Source: Neoroseomonas lacus
Lineage (GTDB): Bacteria; Pseudomonadota; Alphaproteobacteria; Acetobacterales; Acetobacteraceae
Length of the DNA stretch: 64,000 bases
Assembly: GCF_014644535.1 (NCBI RefSeq)
Contig: NZ_BMKW01000009.1
Span: 124,001-188,000 of the forward strand
Reading direction: 5' to 3'
Every line of letters begins with the position of its first letter. The first letter of the stretch is position 1. Positions 27,584 through 35,463 of the stretch are shown one piece after another. A program made the position numbers and the translations under genes. Below the pieces are notes generated by a model. That model was not told where the DNA came from and searched no databases. It worked only from the letters and a program-made list of their open reading frames with translations.

Positions 27584-27963
27584 GCGCCGTCCCGCCGGAT
27601 GAAGCGCCGCAGATCCGTGTCATCGCCATGCCGGCCGATGCCAACCCCGCCGGGGATATCTTCGGCGGTTGGCTGATGGCGCATATGGACCAGGCGGGTG
27701 CCTCGGTCGCCTTCCGCTCGGCGCGCGGGCGTGTCGCCACCGTGGCGGTGGAGGCGATGACCTTTCACCTGCCCGTACATGTCGGCGATGAGGTCAGCCT
27801 TTATGGCCGCCTGCTCGGTACCGGCCGTACCTCCATCCGCGTGCATGTCGAGGCCTGGCGCCGCGATCGGACCACTGAGGACGCCGCGCGGGTGACCGAG
27901 GCGACCTTCACCTTCGTCGCCCTGGACGACGACGGCCGGCCGCGACCCGTACCCGCCGCCTGA
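27580..27963 (+). CDS. Acyl-CoA thioesterase, YciA-like hotdog fold
   Basis: This 127-residue single-domain hotdog protein has PADANPAGDIFGGWLMAHMDQAGA near residues 18-40, where the Asn/Asp-containing NPAGDIFGGW loop carries the active site, and TVAVEAMTFHLPVHVGDEVSLY. YciA-type enzymes hydrolyse a broad range of acyl-CoAs. It is coupled to rbfA by a GTGA overlap, an arrangement found in related genomes, though no functional link to ribosome assembly is known. It converges on a small membrane-protein gene with no gap. Confidence 0.9.
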   Translation: MSAVPPDEAPQIRVIAMPADANPAGDIFGGWLMAHMDQAGASVAFRSARGRVATVAVEAMTFHLPVHVGDEVSLYGRLLGTGRTSIRVHVEAWRRDRTTEDAARVTEATFTFVALDDDGRPRPVPAA

Positions 27964-28194
27964 TCAGGAGGCGCAGCTGAACACCTGGAGCACGACCATG
28001 ATCCACCCCAGCGCGGCGGGGGCTGCGAAGCCCAGCAGCGCGACGGGCGCGGCGAGGATGGTGCCCCACAGCGCGCCCAGCCAGCTCTCCCCGATCAGCC
28101 CGCCGGCGAAGCCGCCCAGGCCAAGGACCGTTGCGGCGATCAGGATACGGCCCCAAAGGGGGTATTCCTTATCCTCCTCCACATCCTCTTCCAC
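27964..28194 (-). CDS. Small membrane protein, two predicted helices
   Basis: This 76-residue protein has an acidic N-terminus (MEEDVEEDKE) followed by two hydrophobic stretches (about residues 15-35 and 42-73) and a final Cys. No named family. It lies on the opposite strand immediately after the thioesterase stop and is divergent from truB. The composition and clean transmembrane pattern support a real gene; function is unknown. Confidence 0.6.
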   Translation of the reverse strand: MEEDVEEDKEYPLWGRILIAATVLGLGGFAGGLIGESWLGALWGTILAAPVALLGFAAPAALGWIMVVLQVFSCAS

Positions 28195-28265
28195 CGGCAG
28201 CCTCCTGCGCTGACCAACCGGGGCGAGCCTCTCGCCGCCGGCATTGACCCGCTACGGATCATTTC

Positions 28266-29234
28266 ATGGCCCAGAACCGCCAACGCCACCGCAAGCCGAA
28301 AGGCCGCCCGCTCGACGGCTGGCTGATCATCGACAAGCCGACCGCGATCGGTTCGACCGATGTCGTCACCATCTGCAAGCGTGCCTTCCAGGCGCAGAAA
28401 TGCGGCCATGGCGGCACGCTCGACCCGCTGGCGACCGGCGTGCTGCCGATCGCCTTTGGCGCGGCCACCAAGACCGTGCCCTATGTGATGGACGGCACGA
28501 AGCAGTACCGCTTCACGCTGCGCCTGGGCGAGGCGCGCGATTCCGACGATGCCGACGGCAAGGTCATCGAGACCACCGATGTGCGGCCGACCGACGAACA
28601 ACTTCGGGCCGCGTTGCCCGCCTTCATCGGCGACATCATGCAGGTGCCGCCGATCTTCTCGGCCATCAAGGTCTCGGGCGAACGTGCCTATGACTTGGCC
28701 CGCGCAGGGGAGGCGGTGGAGCTCGCGCCGCGGCCGGCCCGCGTCGATCGCTTCGAGCTGATCGAGCGGCCGGACGCCGATACCGCCATCTTCTTCGTGG
28801 AATCCGGCAAGGGCGTGTACATGCGCTCGCTGGCGCGCGACATCGCGAAGGCCTGCGGCGCAGTGGGGCACATCGCGGCCCTGCGGCGGATGCGCGTGGG
28901 GCCTTTCCACGAGAAGGATGCGGTTCCGCTGGACAGGATCGCCGTTTCCGGCGATACCCCGCCCCCTTCCCCGGATCTTCTGCTTCCGGTGACGACCGCG
29001 CTGGCCGACATCCCGGCTCTGGCCCTCACTGAAGCAGAGATTGCCCGCCTGTCCTTTGGCCAGCCGATACCGCTGGTCGAGCTGATGGGCCGGGTTCCGC
29101 GCGAAGCCAACCCCGATGGTGGGCTGGCCAGGGCGATGGCGGGGGAGCGCCTGATGGGTCTCGCCCGCTTCGAGGAAGGCTTGCTGAAGCCGGAGCGGTG
29201 GCTGGGCCAGGGTGGTTCCCCGGCTGACCGATGA
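28266..29234 (+). CDS. truB: tRNA pseudouridine(55) synthase
   Basis: This 322-residue TruB makes pseudouridine 55 in tRNA. The catalytic Asp53 lies in GGTLDPLATGVLPIA; GWLIIDKP at the start and the KQYRFTLRLGEARDSDDADG segment are standard. Later VPPIFSAIKVSGERAYDLARAG is the second family signature. The last 60 residues form the PUA-like end. ATG 28266 fits. It precedes rpsO by about 90 bases, the usual alphaproteobacterial order. Confidence 0.97.
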   Translation: MAQNRQRHRKPKGRPLDGWLIIDKPTAIGSTDVVTICKRAFQAQKCGHGGTLDPLATGVLPIAFGAATKTVPYVMDGTKQYRFTLRLGEARDSDDADGKVIETTDVRPTDEQLRAALPAFIGDIMQVPPIFSAIKVSGERAYDLARAGEAVELAPRPARVDRFELIERPDADTAIFFVESGKGVYMRSLARDIAKACGAVGHIAALRRMRVGPFHEKDAVPLDRIAVSGDTPPPSPDLLLPVTTALADIPALALTEAEIARLSFGQPIPLVELMGRVPREANPDGGLARAMAGERLMGLARFEEGLLKPERWLGQGGSPADR

Positions 29235-29322
29235 CTGTCGCGCCGCAAGGCACGTACGGACATGGGCCGGCCAATCATGAAGCCGATGGCGCGCGCGCCC
29301 GGCCAACCCGAAGGATACCCCG

Positions 29323-29592
29323 ATGTCGATCACTGCCGAACGCCGCCAGGCGGTCATCAAGGAATACGCGACCGGCCCCAATGACACGGGCAGCCCGGAA
29401 GTCCAGGTCGCGATCATGTCCGAGCGCATCGTCAACCTGACCGAGCACCTCAAGACCCACGCGAAGGATTTCCATTCGCGCCGTGGCCTGCTCGTGCTGG
29501 TCGGCCAGCGCCGTGGCCTGCTCGACTACCTGAAGCGCAAGAGCCAGAAGCGCTACGAAACGCTGATCGGCCGGCTGAACCTGCGCCGTTAG
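29323..29592 (+). CDS. rpsO: 30S ribosomal protein S15
   Basis: S15 is 89 residues with the conserved [20 protein letters not shown] and [21 protein letters not shown] segments that bind 16S rRNA helices 20-22. A CGAAGGATACCCC site precedes the ATG. Its TAG stop is the first triplet of an inverted family-2 repeat. In most alphaproteobacteria pnp follows; here a broken LysE-type gene lies on the opposite strand instead. Confidence 0.98.
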   Translation: MSITAERRQAVIKEYATGPNDTGSPEVQVAIMSERIVNLTEHLKTHAKDFHSRRGLLVLVGQRRGLLDYLKRKSQKRYETLIGRLNLRR

Positions 29593-29699
29593 AGCAGATC
29601 CCGATCGGATGGAATCATCTGATCGGGTGAAGATGCTCGCGAAGACAAAGGATTGGAGAGGGTTCCGTGAGCCAGGGCGAACGGAAGTCGCTCTAGTAC
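29590..29699 (-). repeat. Family-2 repeat, copy d (inverted, overlaps rpsO stop)
   Basis: Starts TTAGAGCAGATCCCG, contains CGGGTGAAGATGCTC (the reverse complement of the family core) and ends GTCGCTCTAG. It is the reverse orientation of the copy at 7778. The rpsO TAG stop lies in the element edge. A GGGGCCTTGCCCCT hairpin of the family-1 type follows at about 29704-29720. Confidence 0.75.
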
Positions 29700-29786
29700 C
29701 GCGAGGGGCCTTGCCCCTCCGAGACGCTTCCTGGGCCCGCCCGGTGCATCTGCTGCGCCGCGGCGGGTCTTTTGCGTCCGGGTCCG

Positions 29787-30437
29787 TCAGTTCGCGGGGC
29801 GCTCGGCCAAAGCGAGGCCGATGCCGAGCGCGACCATCGCGGCGCCCGAGGCCTCCCGCAGGCGGCGGATCAGGGTGGGGCGGGCCGCCGCGCCATCCCA
29901 CAGGCGACTGGCGAGGATGGCGACCACGACATCCGCCACGGTGTTCAGCACGACCGAGACGAAGCCCAGCACCACGAACTGCACCGCGATGGCGCCCTGG
30001 GCGGGGTCCACGAATTACGGAATGAAGGCGAGGAAGAAGGCCGCGGTCTTGGGATTAGACGCCTCGACCAGGATGCCCTCGCGGAAGGCGCGTCGCGACC
30101 CGACCTGCGGCGCGGCCGACCCGCCTGCGAAGGCGGCGGAGGCGTCCCGGCGCGCCGCCTGGATCTTGCGCAGGCCGAGCCACATCAGATAGGCCGCACC
30201 GACGAGCTTCAGCGCGGCGAAGAGTTCCGCGCTGGTCAGCACGATGGCGGACACGCCGAGGCTGCCCGCCAGCACATGGACCATGCCACCCAGCCCGGTG
30301 CCGAAGCCGGATGCCACGCCTTCGCCGCGGCCGCCGGCCAGCGTGCGTGCCGCGACGTAGAAGATGCCCGGGCCAGGTGTTACGGCGAGCAGGAAGGCCG
30401 CGGCGGCGTAGAGGGTGAGCTGGCTGGCATCGGGCAT
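29787..30437 (-). pseudogene. LysE/RhtB-family amino-acid exporter with in-frame stop
   Basis: The full frame of 217 codons from ATG 30437 reads as a LysE/RhtB translocator: VTPGPGIFYVAARTLAGG at the N-terminus, LKLVGAAYLMWLGLRKIQ in the middle, NPKTAAFFLAFIP, then a TAA stop at 30015-30017, then FVDPAQG and two more membrane helices to 29787 in the same frame. The family normally reads IPQFVDP, so a CAA glutamine codon seems to have become TAA. Either the gene is inactivated, the stop is a sequence error, or the product is truncated to 140 residues. It is divergent from a catabolic operon. Confidence 0.85.
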
Positions 30438-30493
30438 GGTTTGACGGCTGTACAGGACGTCCCGGCCTATCCCAAGTCCGAACCGGCATCGCT

Positions 30494-30522
30494 TGACCCT
30501 CGCGCGGGCCTCGATTAAGTAA
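30494..30522 (+). promoter_or_regulatory. Candidate sigma-70 promoter of DHDPS-like operon
   Basis: TTGACC (30494-30499), 17-base spacer, TAAGTA (30517-30522), in the 120-base gap between the divergent LysE-type gene and the operon. The -10 runs into the palindrome at 30520-30535. Confidence 0.5.
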
Positions 30523-30535
30523 CCGGACGGTTACC
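30520..30535. promoter_or_regulatory. Operator-like palindrome GTAACCG-GA-CGGTTAC
   Basis: A perfect 7+7 inverted repeat with a two-base centre that overlaps the end of the predicted -10. The shape suits a TetR-family repressor site. The regulator gene is not adjacent. Confidence 0.5.
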
Positions 30536-30557
30536 GCGATGCGGGGGGAAGCAAAGG

Positions 30558-31610
30558 GTGGGTCTGACACGACAGCACTGGCCTGCGGGCATCGCCGGAC
30601 GCCTGGCCGCGGGTTGCGCGATCCCGGCGCATCCGCTGGCCCTGAATGCGGCGCGCGAACTCGACCCGCGCCGGCAGAAGGCGCTCTCGCGATACTATCT
30701 CGATGCCGGTTCGGGCGGCCTTGCCGTCGGCGTCCACACCACGCAATTCGCGATCCGCGAGCGCGGGATGTACGAAACGGTGCTGCGCCTCTCGGCCGAG
30801 GTCGCCGCCGAACGCGCGGACAGCTCCATCCTCGTTGCCGGTGCCATCGGCCGGACGGCGCAGGCGGTGGCCGAGGCGCAACTCGCCCGCGGCCTTGGCT
30901 ACCACGCCGTGCTGCTCTCGCTGGCCGCCTGGAAAGGTGCGTCCGAGGACGAGATCATCGCCCATTGCCAGGCCGTCGCGGCCGAGATGCCGCTGTTTGG
31001 CTTCTACCTCCAGCCCGCGGTCGGCGGCGTGAAGCTGCCCGCCTCCTTCTGGAAGCGCTTCGCGGCCATCGAGAACGTCGTCGCCATCAAGATGGCGCCC
31101 TTTAATCGCTACGCCACGCTCGACGTGCTGCGCGGCGTGCTGGAGGCCGGCGCGCAGGATCGCATCGCCCTCTATACCGGCAATGACGACCACATCGTCG
31201 CCGACCTGCTGACGCCCTTCACGCTGGTGCATCAGGGGCGCCCGACCACGCTACGCATCGTCGGCGGCCTGCTCGGCCATTGGTCCGTCTGGAACCGTGC
31301 GGCGGCGGAATTGCAGAAGCGCTGCGCTTCGGTCACCGGCGCCATCCCGGCTGAGCTGCTGGCCCTCGATGCCGCCGTCACCGAGATGAACGCCGCCGTC
31401 TTCGATGTCGCGCACGACTTCCACGGCGTCATTGCCGGCTGCCATGAGATCCTGCGCCGCCAGGGGCTCCTGGAAGGTATCTGGTGCCTCGACGAGCATG
31501 AATCGCTTTCGCCCGGACAGGCGGAGCTGCTGACCGCCGTCGCCGAACGCTATCCGCACCTGACGGATGACGCCTTCGTCGCGGCCAATCTTCATCGCTG
31601 GCTTTCGTAG
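30558..31610 (+). CDS. Dihydrodipicolinate synthase-family (DapA-like) protein
   Basis: This 350-residue TIM-barrel protein resembles the DapA/N-acetylneuraminate lyase class I aldolases. The VVAIKMAPFNRYATL segment near residue 177 carries the probable Schiff-base lysine, and GFYLQPAVGG stands at the position of the YN(V)P motif. It is longer than DapA (about 290) and lies outside lysine genes, so it is a catabolic aldolase or dehydratase of unknown substrate. The GTG at 30558 follows AAAGG. It is the first gene of a four-gene operon (Gfo/Idh/MocA, DUF993, isomerase). Confidence 0.82.
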   Translation: MGLTRQHWPAGIAGRLAAGCAIPAHPLALNAARELDPRRQKALSRYYLDAGSGGLAVGVHTTQFAIRERGMYETVLRLSAEVAAERADSSILVAGAIGRTAQAVAEAQLARGLGYHAVLLSLAAWKGASEDEIIAHCQAVAAEMPLFGFYLQPAVGGVKLPASFWKRFAAIENVVAIKMAPFNRYATLDVLRGVLEAGAQDRIALYTGNDDHIVADLLTPFTLVHQGRPTTLRIVGGLLGHWSVWNRAAAELQKRCASVTGAIPAELLALDAAVTEMNAAVFDVAHDFHGVIAGCHEILRRQGLLEGIWCLDEHESLSPGQAELLTAVAERYPHLTDDAFVAANLHRWLS

Positions 31611-31622
31611 GGATCACGATAC

Positions 31623-32777
31623 ATGGCGGAACGCCGCATCGGCCTCATCATGAACGGCGTCACCGGCCGGATGGGGATGAACCAGCATTTGATCCGCTCC
31701 ATCGCCGCGATCCGCGCCGATGGCGGCGTGAAGCTCGCCAATGGCGATATGATCATGCCGGACCCGGTGATCGTCGGACGCAACAAGGCGAAGCTGGAGG
31801 CGCTGGCCAAGGCGCACGATATCAGCCGCGTCAGTACTGACCTCGATGCCTGCCTGGCCGACCCGAAGGACGAGATCTTCTTCGACGCCGCCACCACGCA
31901 GATGCGCGCGGGGTTGCTGCGGAAAGCCATCGCGGCCGGCAAGCACATCTATTGCGAGAAGCCAACAGCCGACAATCTGGCCGATGCGCTGGACGTCGCG
32001 AAGCTCGCCAAGGCCGCCGGCATCAAGAACGGCGTGGTGCAGGACAAGCTGTTCCTGCCCGGCTTGCGCAAGCTGAAGATGGTGATCGAGTCCGGCTTCC
32101 TCGGCCGCATCTGCTCGGTGAAGGGGGAGTTCGGCTATTGGGTGTTCGAAGGCGACCTGCAGCCGGCGCAACGCCCGTCCTGGAACTACAAGAAGGCCGA
32201 GGGCGGCGGCATCATCCTCGATATGCTCTGCCACTGGCGCTATGTGCTGGACAACCTGTTCGGCAATGTCGAGGCGGTATCCTGCCTCGGCGCCGTGCAC
32301 ATTCCCGAGCGCATCGGGGAGGACGGCAAGCCCTACAAGGCCGATGCCGACGATGCCGCCTACGCCACATTCCAGCTCGAAGGCGGCACCATCGCGCACA
32401 TCAATTCATCCTGGGTGACACGCGTGCGTCGCGACGACCTGGTGACCTTCCAGGTCGACGGCACGCATGGCTCGGCCATTTGCGGTTTGCAGAAGTGCTG
32501 GACGCAGTCGCGCGTTGCCACGCCCAAGCCGGTCTGGAACCCCGACCAGCCGCAGACCATCGACTTCTTCGCCGGCTGGCAGGAAGTGCCGACCACGACG
32601 GATTTCCCCAACGGCTTCCGCGTGCAGTGGGAGGAATTCCTCAGGCACGTCGCCGGCGAACGCGCGGATTATCCGTGGGACCTGATGGCCGGGGCGCGCG
32701 GCGTGCAGCTTGCCGAGGCCGGGTTGAAGTCCTGGGCCGAGCGGCGCTGGATCGATCTGCCGAAGCTCGACGGTTGA
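31623..32777 (+). CDS. Gfo/Idh/MocA-family oxidoreductase
   Basis: This 384-residue NAD(P)-dependent dehydrogenase has a Rossmann start (IGLIMNGVTGRMGMNQH), the family signature IYCEKPTADNLADAL near residues 108-122 (the EKP lysine is catalytic), and a substrate domain with GGGIILDMLCHW where the catalytic His lies. These enzymes oxidise sugars, inositols or their derivatives. It starts 12 bases after the DapA-like gene and is followed by a terminator-like hairpin (32785-32824) before the DUF993 gene. The substrate is unknown. Confidence 0.9.
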   Translation: MAERRIGLIMNGVTGRMGMNQHLIRSIAAIRADGGVKLANGDMIMPDPVIVGRNKAKLEALAKAHDISRVSTDLDACLADPKDEIFFDAATTQMRAGLLRKAIAAGKHIYCEKPTADNLADALDVAKLAKAAGIKNGVVQDKLFLPGLRKLKMVIESGFLGRICSVKGEFGYWVFEGDLQPAQRPSWNYKKAEGGGIILDMLCHWRYVLDNLFGNVEAVSCLGAVHIPERIGEDGKPYKADADDAAYATFQLEGGTIAHINSSWVTRVRRDDLVTFQVDGTHGSAICGLQKCWTQSRVATPKPVWNPDQPQTIDFFAGWQEVPTTTDFPNGFRVQWEEFLRHVAGERADYPWDLMAGARGVQLAEAGLKSWAERRWIDLPKLDG

Positions 32778-32784
32778 AGGGCAG

Positions 32785-32824
32785 GGGAAGGGGAACCTTC
32801 CCCCGCACCCCCATCCCTTTTTTT
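32785..32824 (+). terminator. Family-4 hairpin with T-run inside operon
   Basis: GGGGAAGG and CCTTCCCC (32785-32804) form an 8-bp stem with a GGAA loop, followed by a C-rich spacer and six T (32819-32824). The arrangement is the same as the modules at 15875-16001. It sits between the Gfo/Idh/MocA and DUF993 genes and may reduce read-through. Confidence 0.5.
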
Positions 32825-32868
32825 GCGACTTGGCGCCGGGTTCCATGGCGCGCGGAAAGGACAGTCGG

Positions 32869-34026
32869 ATGCCGATGATCAATCTGCCGAACGGCGGCGC
32901 CATCGAAGCCTTCTCCACCAGCGCGCCGCGCGAGTTTCCGCGCGCGAGGCCGCCCTTCCCGCGCATCGCCCTCGCCGCCGCGCATGTCGTCGCCGACCCG
33001 CTCGCCGAACAGGACCCCTGGCTCGACGCTAAGGTCGATTGGGACCGTACCATCGCCTTCCGCAAGCATCTCTGGTCGCTCGGGCTCGGCGTGGCGGAGG
33101 CGATGGACACGGCGCAGCGCGGCATGGGACTCGACTGGGTCGGCGCGCAGGAACTCATCCGCCGCTCGCTCGACGCGATGCAGGACCACCCCGGCGCGGT
33201 GATGGCCTCGGGCGCGGGCACCGACCACCTCGCCCCCGGCCCGGACGTCACCATCGACGACGTCATCCGCGCCTATGAGGAACAATGCGAAGCGGTCGAG
33301 GCGATGGGCGGGCGCATCATCCTCATGGCCTCACGCGCGCTCGCCAAGGCCGCGAAATCCCCCGCCGATTACGAGCGCGTCTATGCCCGCATCCTGTCGC
33401 AGGTGAAGCAGCCGGTGATCATTCACTGGCTGGGTGAGATGTTCGACCCGGCGCTGGAAGGCTATTGGGGCAATCACGACCACATGGCGGCGATGGACAC
33501 CGCGCTCGCCGTCATCACTGCCCATGCCGACAAGGTCGATGGCGTGAAGGTCTCGCTGCTGGACGACCAGAAGGAGATCTCTATGCGCCGTCGCCTGCCG
33601 CGCGGCGTGCGCATGTACACTGGGGACGACTTCAACTACGCGGAACTGATCGCTGGCGACGAGCATGGGCATTCCGACGCGCTGCTCGGCATCTTCGATC
33701 CGATCGCCCCGGCGGTGGGCGGCGCGCTCGCCGCGTTGTCGCACAACGACCTGTCCACCTTCCATGACATCCTGGCGCCGACCGTCCCGCTGAGCCGCCA
33801 CATCTTCAAGGCGCCGACGCGCTTCTACAAAACCGGCGTGGTGTTCATGGCCTGGCTGAACGGGCACCAGGACCATTTCGTGATGGTCGGCGGGCAGCAA
33901 TCGACGCGGTCGATCCAGCATTTCTCGGAGCTGTTCCGGCTGGCCGACAAGGCTGGGCTGCTGCGGGACCCGGAGATGGCGGTGGCGCGGATGAAGGCGT
34001 TGCTCGCCGTGCATGGGGTGGCGTGA
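32869..34026 (+). CDS. DUF993 family protein
   Basis: This 385-residue protein belongs to DUF993, a family of DapA-like TIM barrels that in many genomes sits beside Gfo/Idh/MocA dehydrogenases and xylose-isomerase-type epimerases. Characteristic stretches are MGLDWVGAQELIRRS, QPVIIHWLGEMFDPALEGYWG and MRRRLPRGVRMYTGDDFNY. The ATG at 32869 has a GGAAAGGA ribosome site eight bases away. Its place in this operon supports a sugar or cyclitol breakdown role, but no activity is established for the family. Confidence 0.88.
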   Translation: MPMINLPNGGAIEAFSTSAPREFPRARPPFPRIALAAAHVVADPLAEQDPWLDAKVDWDRTIAFRKHLWSLGLGVAEAMDTAQRGMGLDWVGAQELIRRSLDAMQDHPGAVMASGAGTDHLAPGPDVTIDDVIRAYEEQCEAVEAMGGRIILMASRALAKAAKSPADYERVYARILSQVKQPVIIHWLGEMFDPALEGYWGNHDHMAAMDTALAVITAHADKVDGVKVSLLDDQKEISMRRRLPRGVRMYTGDDFNYAELIAGDEHGHSDALLGIFDPIAPAVGGALAALSHNDLSTFHDILAPTVPLSRHIFKAPTRFYKTGVVFMAWLNGHQDHFVMVGGQQSTRSIQHFSELFRLADKAGLLRDPEMAVARMKALLAVHGVA

Positions 34027-34350
34027 TGGCGTGGGCGACGGAGAGGGGCTCTGCGCCTCTGCGAGCCTCACCCCGCCACGGGTATCCATTGACGTTGTGT
34101 AGCAATGCCAATGGGAGCCCTCGCCCATGGGCCTCTGGGCACGTCGATCCGGTACGGGGCATTGGGGGCGGGATAGCCGCCGACATTCAGCCTTGCGCAC
34201 GAAGGGCCTTGAGACGGTGCAGCACGTCCGCTGTGCCCCGCACCAAAAGATGGCTTTCCAAATGACACTGTCATTTGGCGGGGTGAGGTTTGGAGAGGGG
34301 CAGAGCCCCTCTCCATGCGCGCGCCGCCCCTACCCGACGGAGTACGCCGC
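34027..34350. other. Gene-free gap filled by a MITE-like unit
   Basis: There is no gene in these 324 bases, which separate two genes of one presumed operon. Almost all of it is the repeat unit 34036-34317; the last 30 bases carry the ribosome site (GACGGAG) of the isomerase gene. Confidence 0.6.
34036..34317. repeat. MITE-like composite of family-1 repeats, copy 2
   Basis: The terminal sequences are inverted relatives of about 39 bases. The left end reads GAGAGGGGCTCTGCG then CTCACCCCGCCA; the right end, read on the minus strand, is GAGAGGGGCTCTGCC then CTCACCCCGCCA. About 200 bases lie between, including a TTTCCAAATGACA / TGTCATTTGG hairpin near 34255-34277. Part of the interior matches the unit at 13704-13975. 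No coding capacity is seen. Confidence 0.65.
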
Positions 34351-35163
34351 ATGACCGCCGCCGGCCCGATCAGCCTCAACACCATCACGGTGAAGACCTG
34401 GACACTCCCGCAGGTCATCGAGGCCTGCGCCCGCCACGGCATTCGCGCGATCTCCCCCTGGCGCGACGTGGTCCAGGCCGTGGGCCTTGATGCCGCCGCG
34501 AAGCAGATCCGCGATGCCGGCCTCAAGGTCACCGGCCTGTGCCGTGGTGGGATGTTCCCCGCCGCGGACGCCGCCGGCCGCGCCGCTGCCATCGAGGACA
34601 ACCGCCGCGCCATCGCCGAGGCGCACGCCATCGGCGCCGACTGCCTCGTTGTGCTCGGCGGCGGTCTGCCGAAGGCGTCCAAGGACCTGCCCGGTGCGCG
34701 GGAGATGATGCGCGAGGGCCTGCACGCCATCCTGCCCGATGCCCGAGCCGCCGGTGTGACGCTCGCGCTCGAACCGCTGCACCCGATGACCTGCGCCGAC
34801 CGTTCGGTGCTCTCCACCCTCGGCCAGGCGCTCGATCTGTGCGAGGAACTTGGCGCGGGGACCGGCATCGCGCTCGACGTCTATCACGTCTGGTGGGACC
34901 CGGACCTCGCGCGGCAGATGCAGCGCGCGAAGGGCCGCATCGCCGGCTTCCATGTCTGCGACTGGAAGGTGCCGACCACCGACCTGGTGTTCGACCGTGG
35001 CATGCCCGGCGAAGGCGTCATCGACATTCCCGCCATCCGTGCCATGGCTGAGACGGCCGGGTGGCAGGGCGGCGTTGAGGTTGAGATCCTGTCCAATCGA
35101 TGGTGGGCGGAAGACCCCGAGGCGGTGATGCGGGCGGTGAAGGCCAGCCACGCCTTCTGCTGA
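34351..35163 (+). CDS. Sugar phosphate isomerase/epimerase family protein
   Basis: This 270-residue TIM barrel of the xylose-isomerase-like (AP endonuclease 2) superfamily has ISLNTITVKTWTLPQVIEA at the start, ALEPLHPMTCADRS near residue 140 with the metal-binding Glu, ALDVYHVWWDPDL with metal His near 178, and FHVCDWKVP near 203. Family members isomerise or epimerise sugars and keto-acids using a divalent metal. It is probably the last gene of the operon begun at 30558, although a 324-base repeat-filled gap intervenes. Confidence 0.88.
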   Translation: MTAAGPISLNTITVKTWTLPQVIEACARHGIRAISPWRDVVQAVGLDAAAKQIRDAGLKVTGLCRGGMFPAADAAGRAAAIEDNRRAIAEAHAIGADCLVVLGGGLPKASKDLPGAREMMREGLHAILPDARAAGVTLALEPLHPMTCADRSVLSTLGQALDLCEELGAGTGIALDVYHVWWDPDLARQMQRAKGRIAGFHVCDWKVPTTDLVFDRGMPGEGVIDIPAIRAMAETAGWQGGVEVEILSNRWWAEDPEAVMRAVKASHAFC

Positions 35164-35228
35164 CCGGTCCGCTTGCTGCACTGCATCATGTTGGGGCATA
35201 AGCCAGCCTCTCACGCGGGGGACTGGTG

Positions 35229-35447
35229 ATGGCCGAACGGAAGCTGTTTTTCGTCTGGGGCGGCGTCTTTGCCGATACATCCTGGCAGGACCTCGAACCC
35301 GGTACCGAGGAATGCCACGGCCCCTACCACGACCTGGAGACGGCCGAACGCGTCTGGCGCGACGAAATGCGCCGCCGCGTCGATACCGCTCAGCACCGGT
35401 TGTTCGTGATCGAAACGCCGCGGCCGGGTGGCGAAACCGCCGCCTGA
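35229..35447 (+). CDS. DUF4170 domain protein
   Basis: This 72-residue protein resembles the small alphaproteobacterial DUF4170 family: KLFFVWGGVFADTSW at the start, GTEECHGPYHDLETAERVW in the middle and RLFVIE near the end. Function is unknown. Start ATG 35229 is preferred; GTG 35226 is possible. It converges with the EcsC-family gene 16 bases downstream. Confidence 0.82.
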   Translation: MAERKLFFVWGGVFADTSWQDLEPGTEECHGPYHDLETAERVWRDEMRRRVDTAQHRLFVIETPRPGGETAA

Positions 35448-35463
35448 CGCGCGCCAGGCAGCG

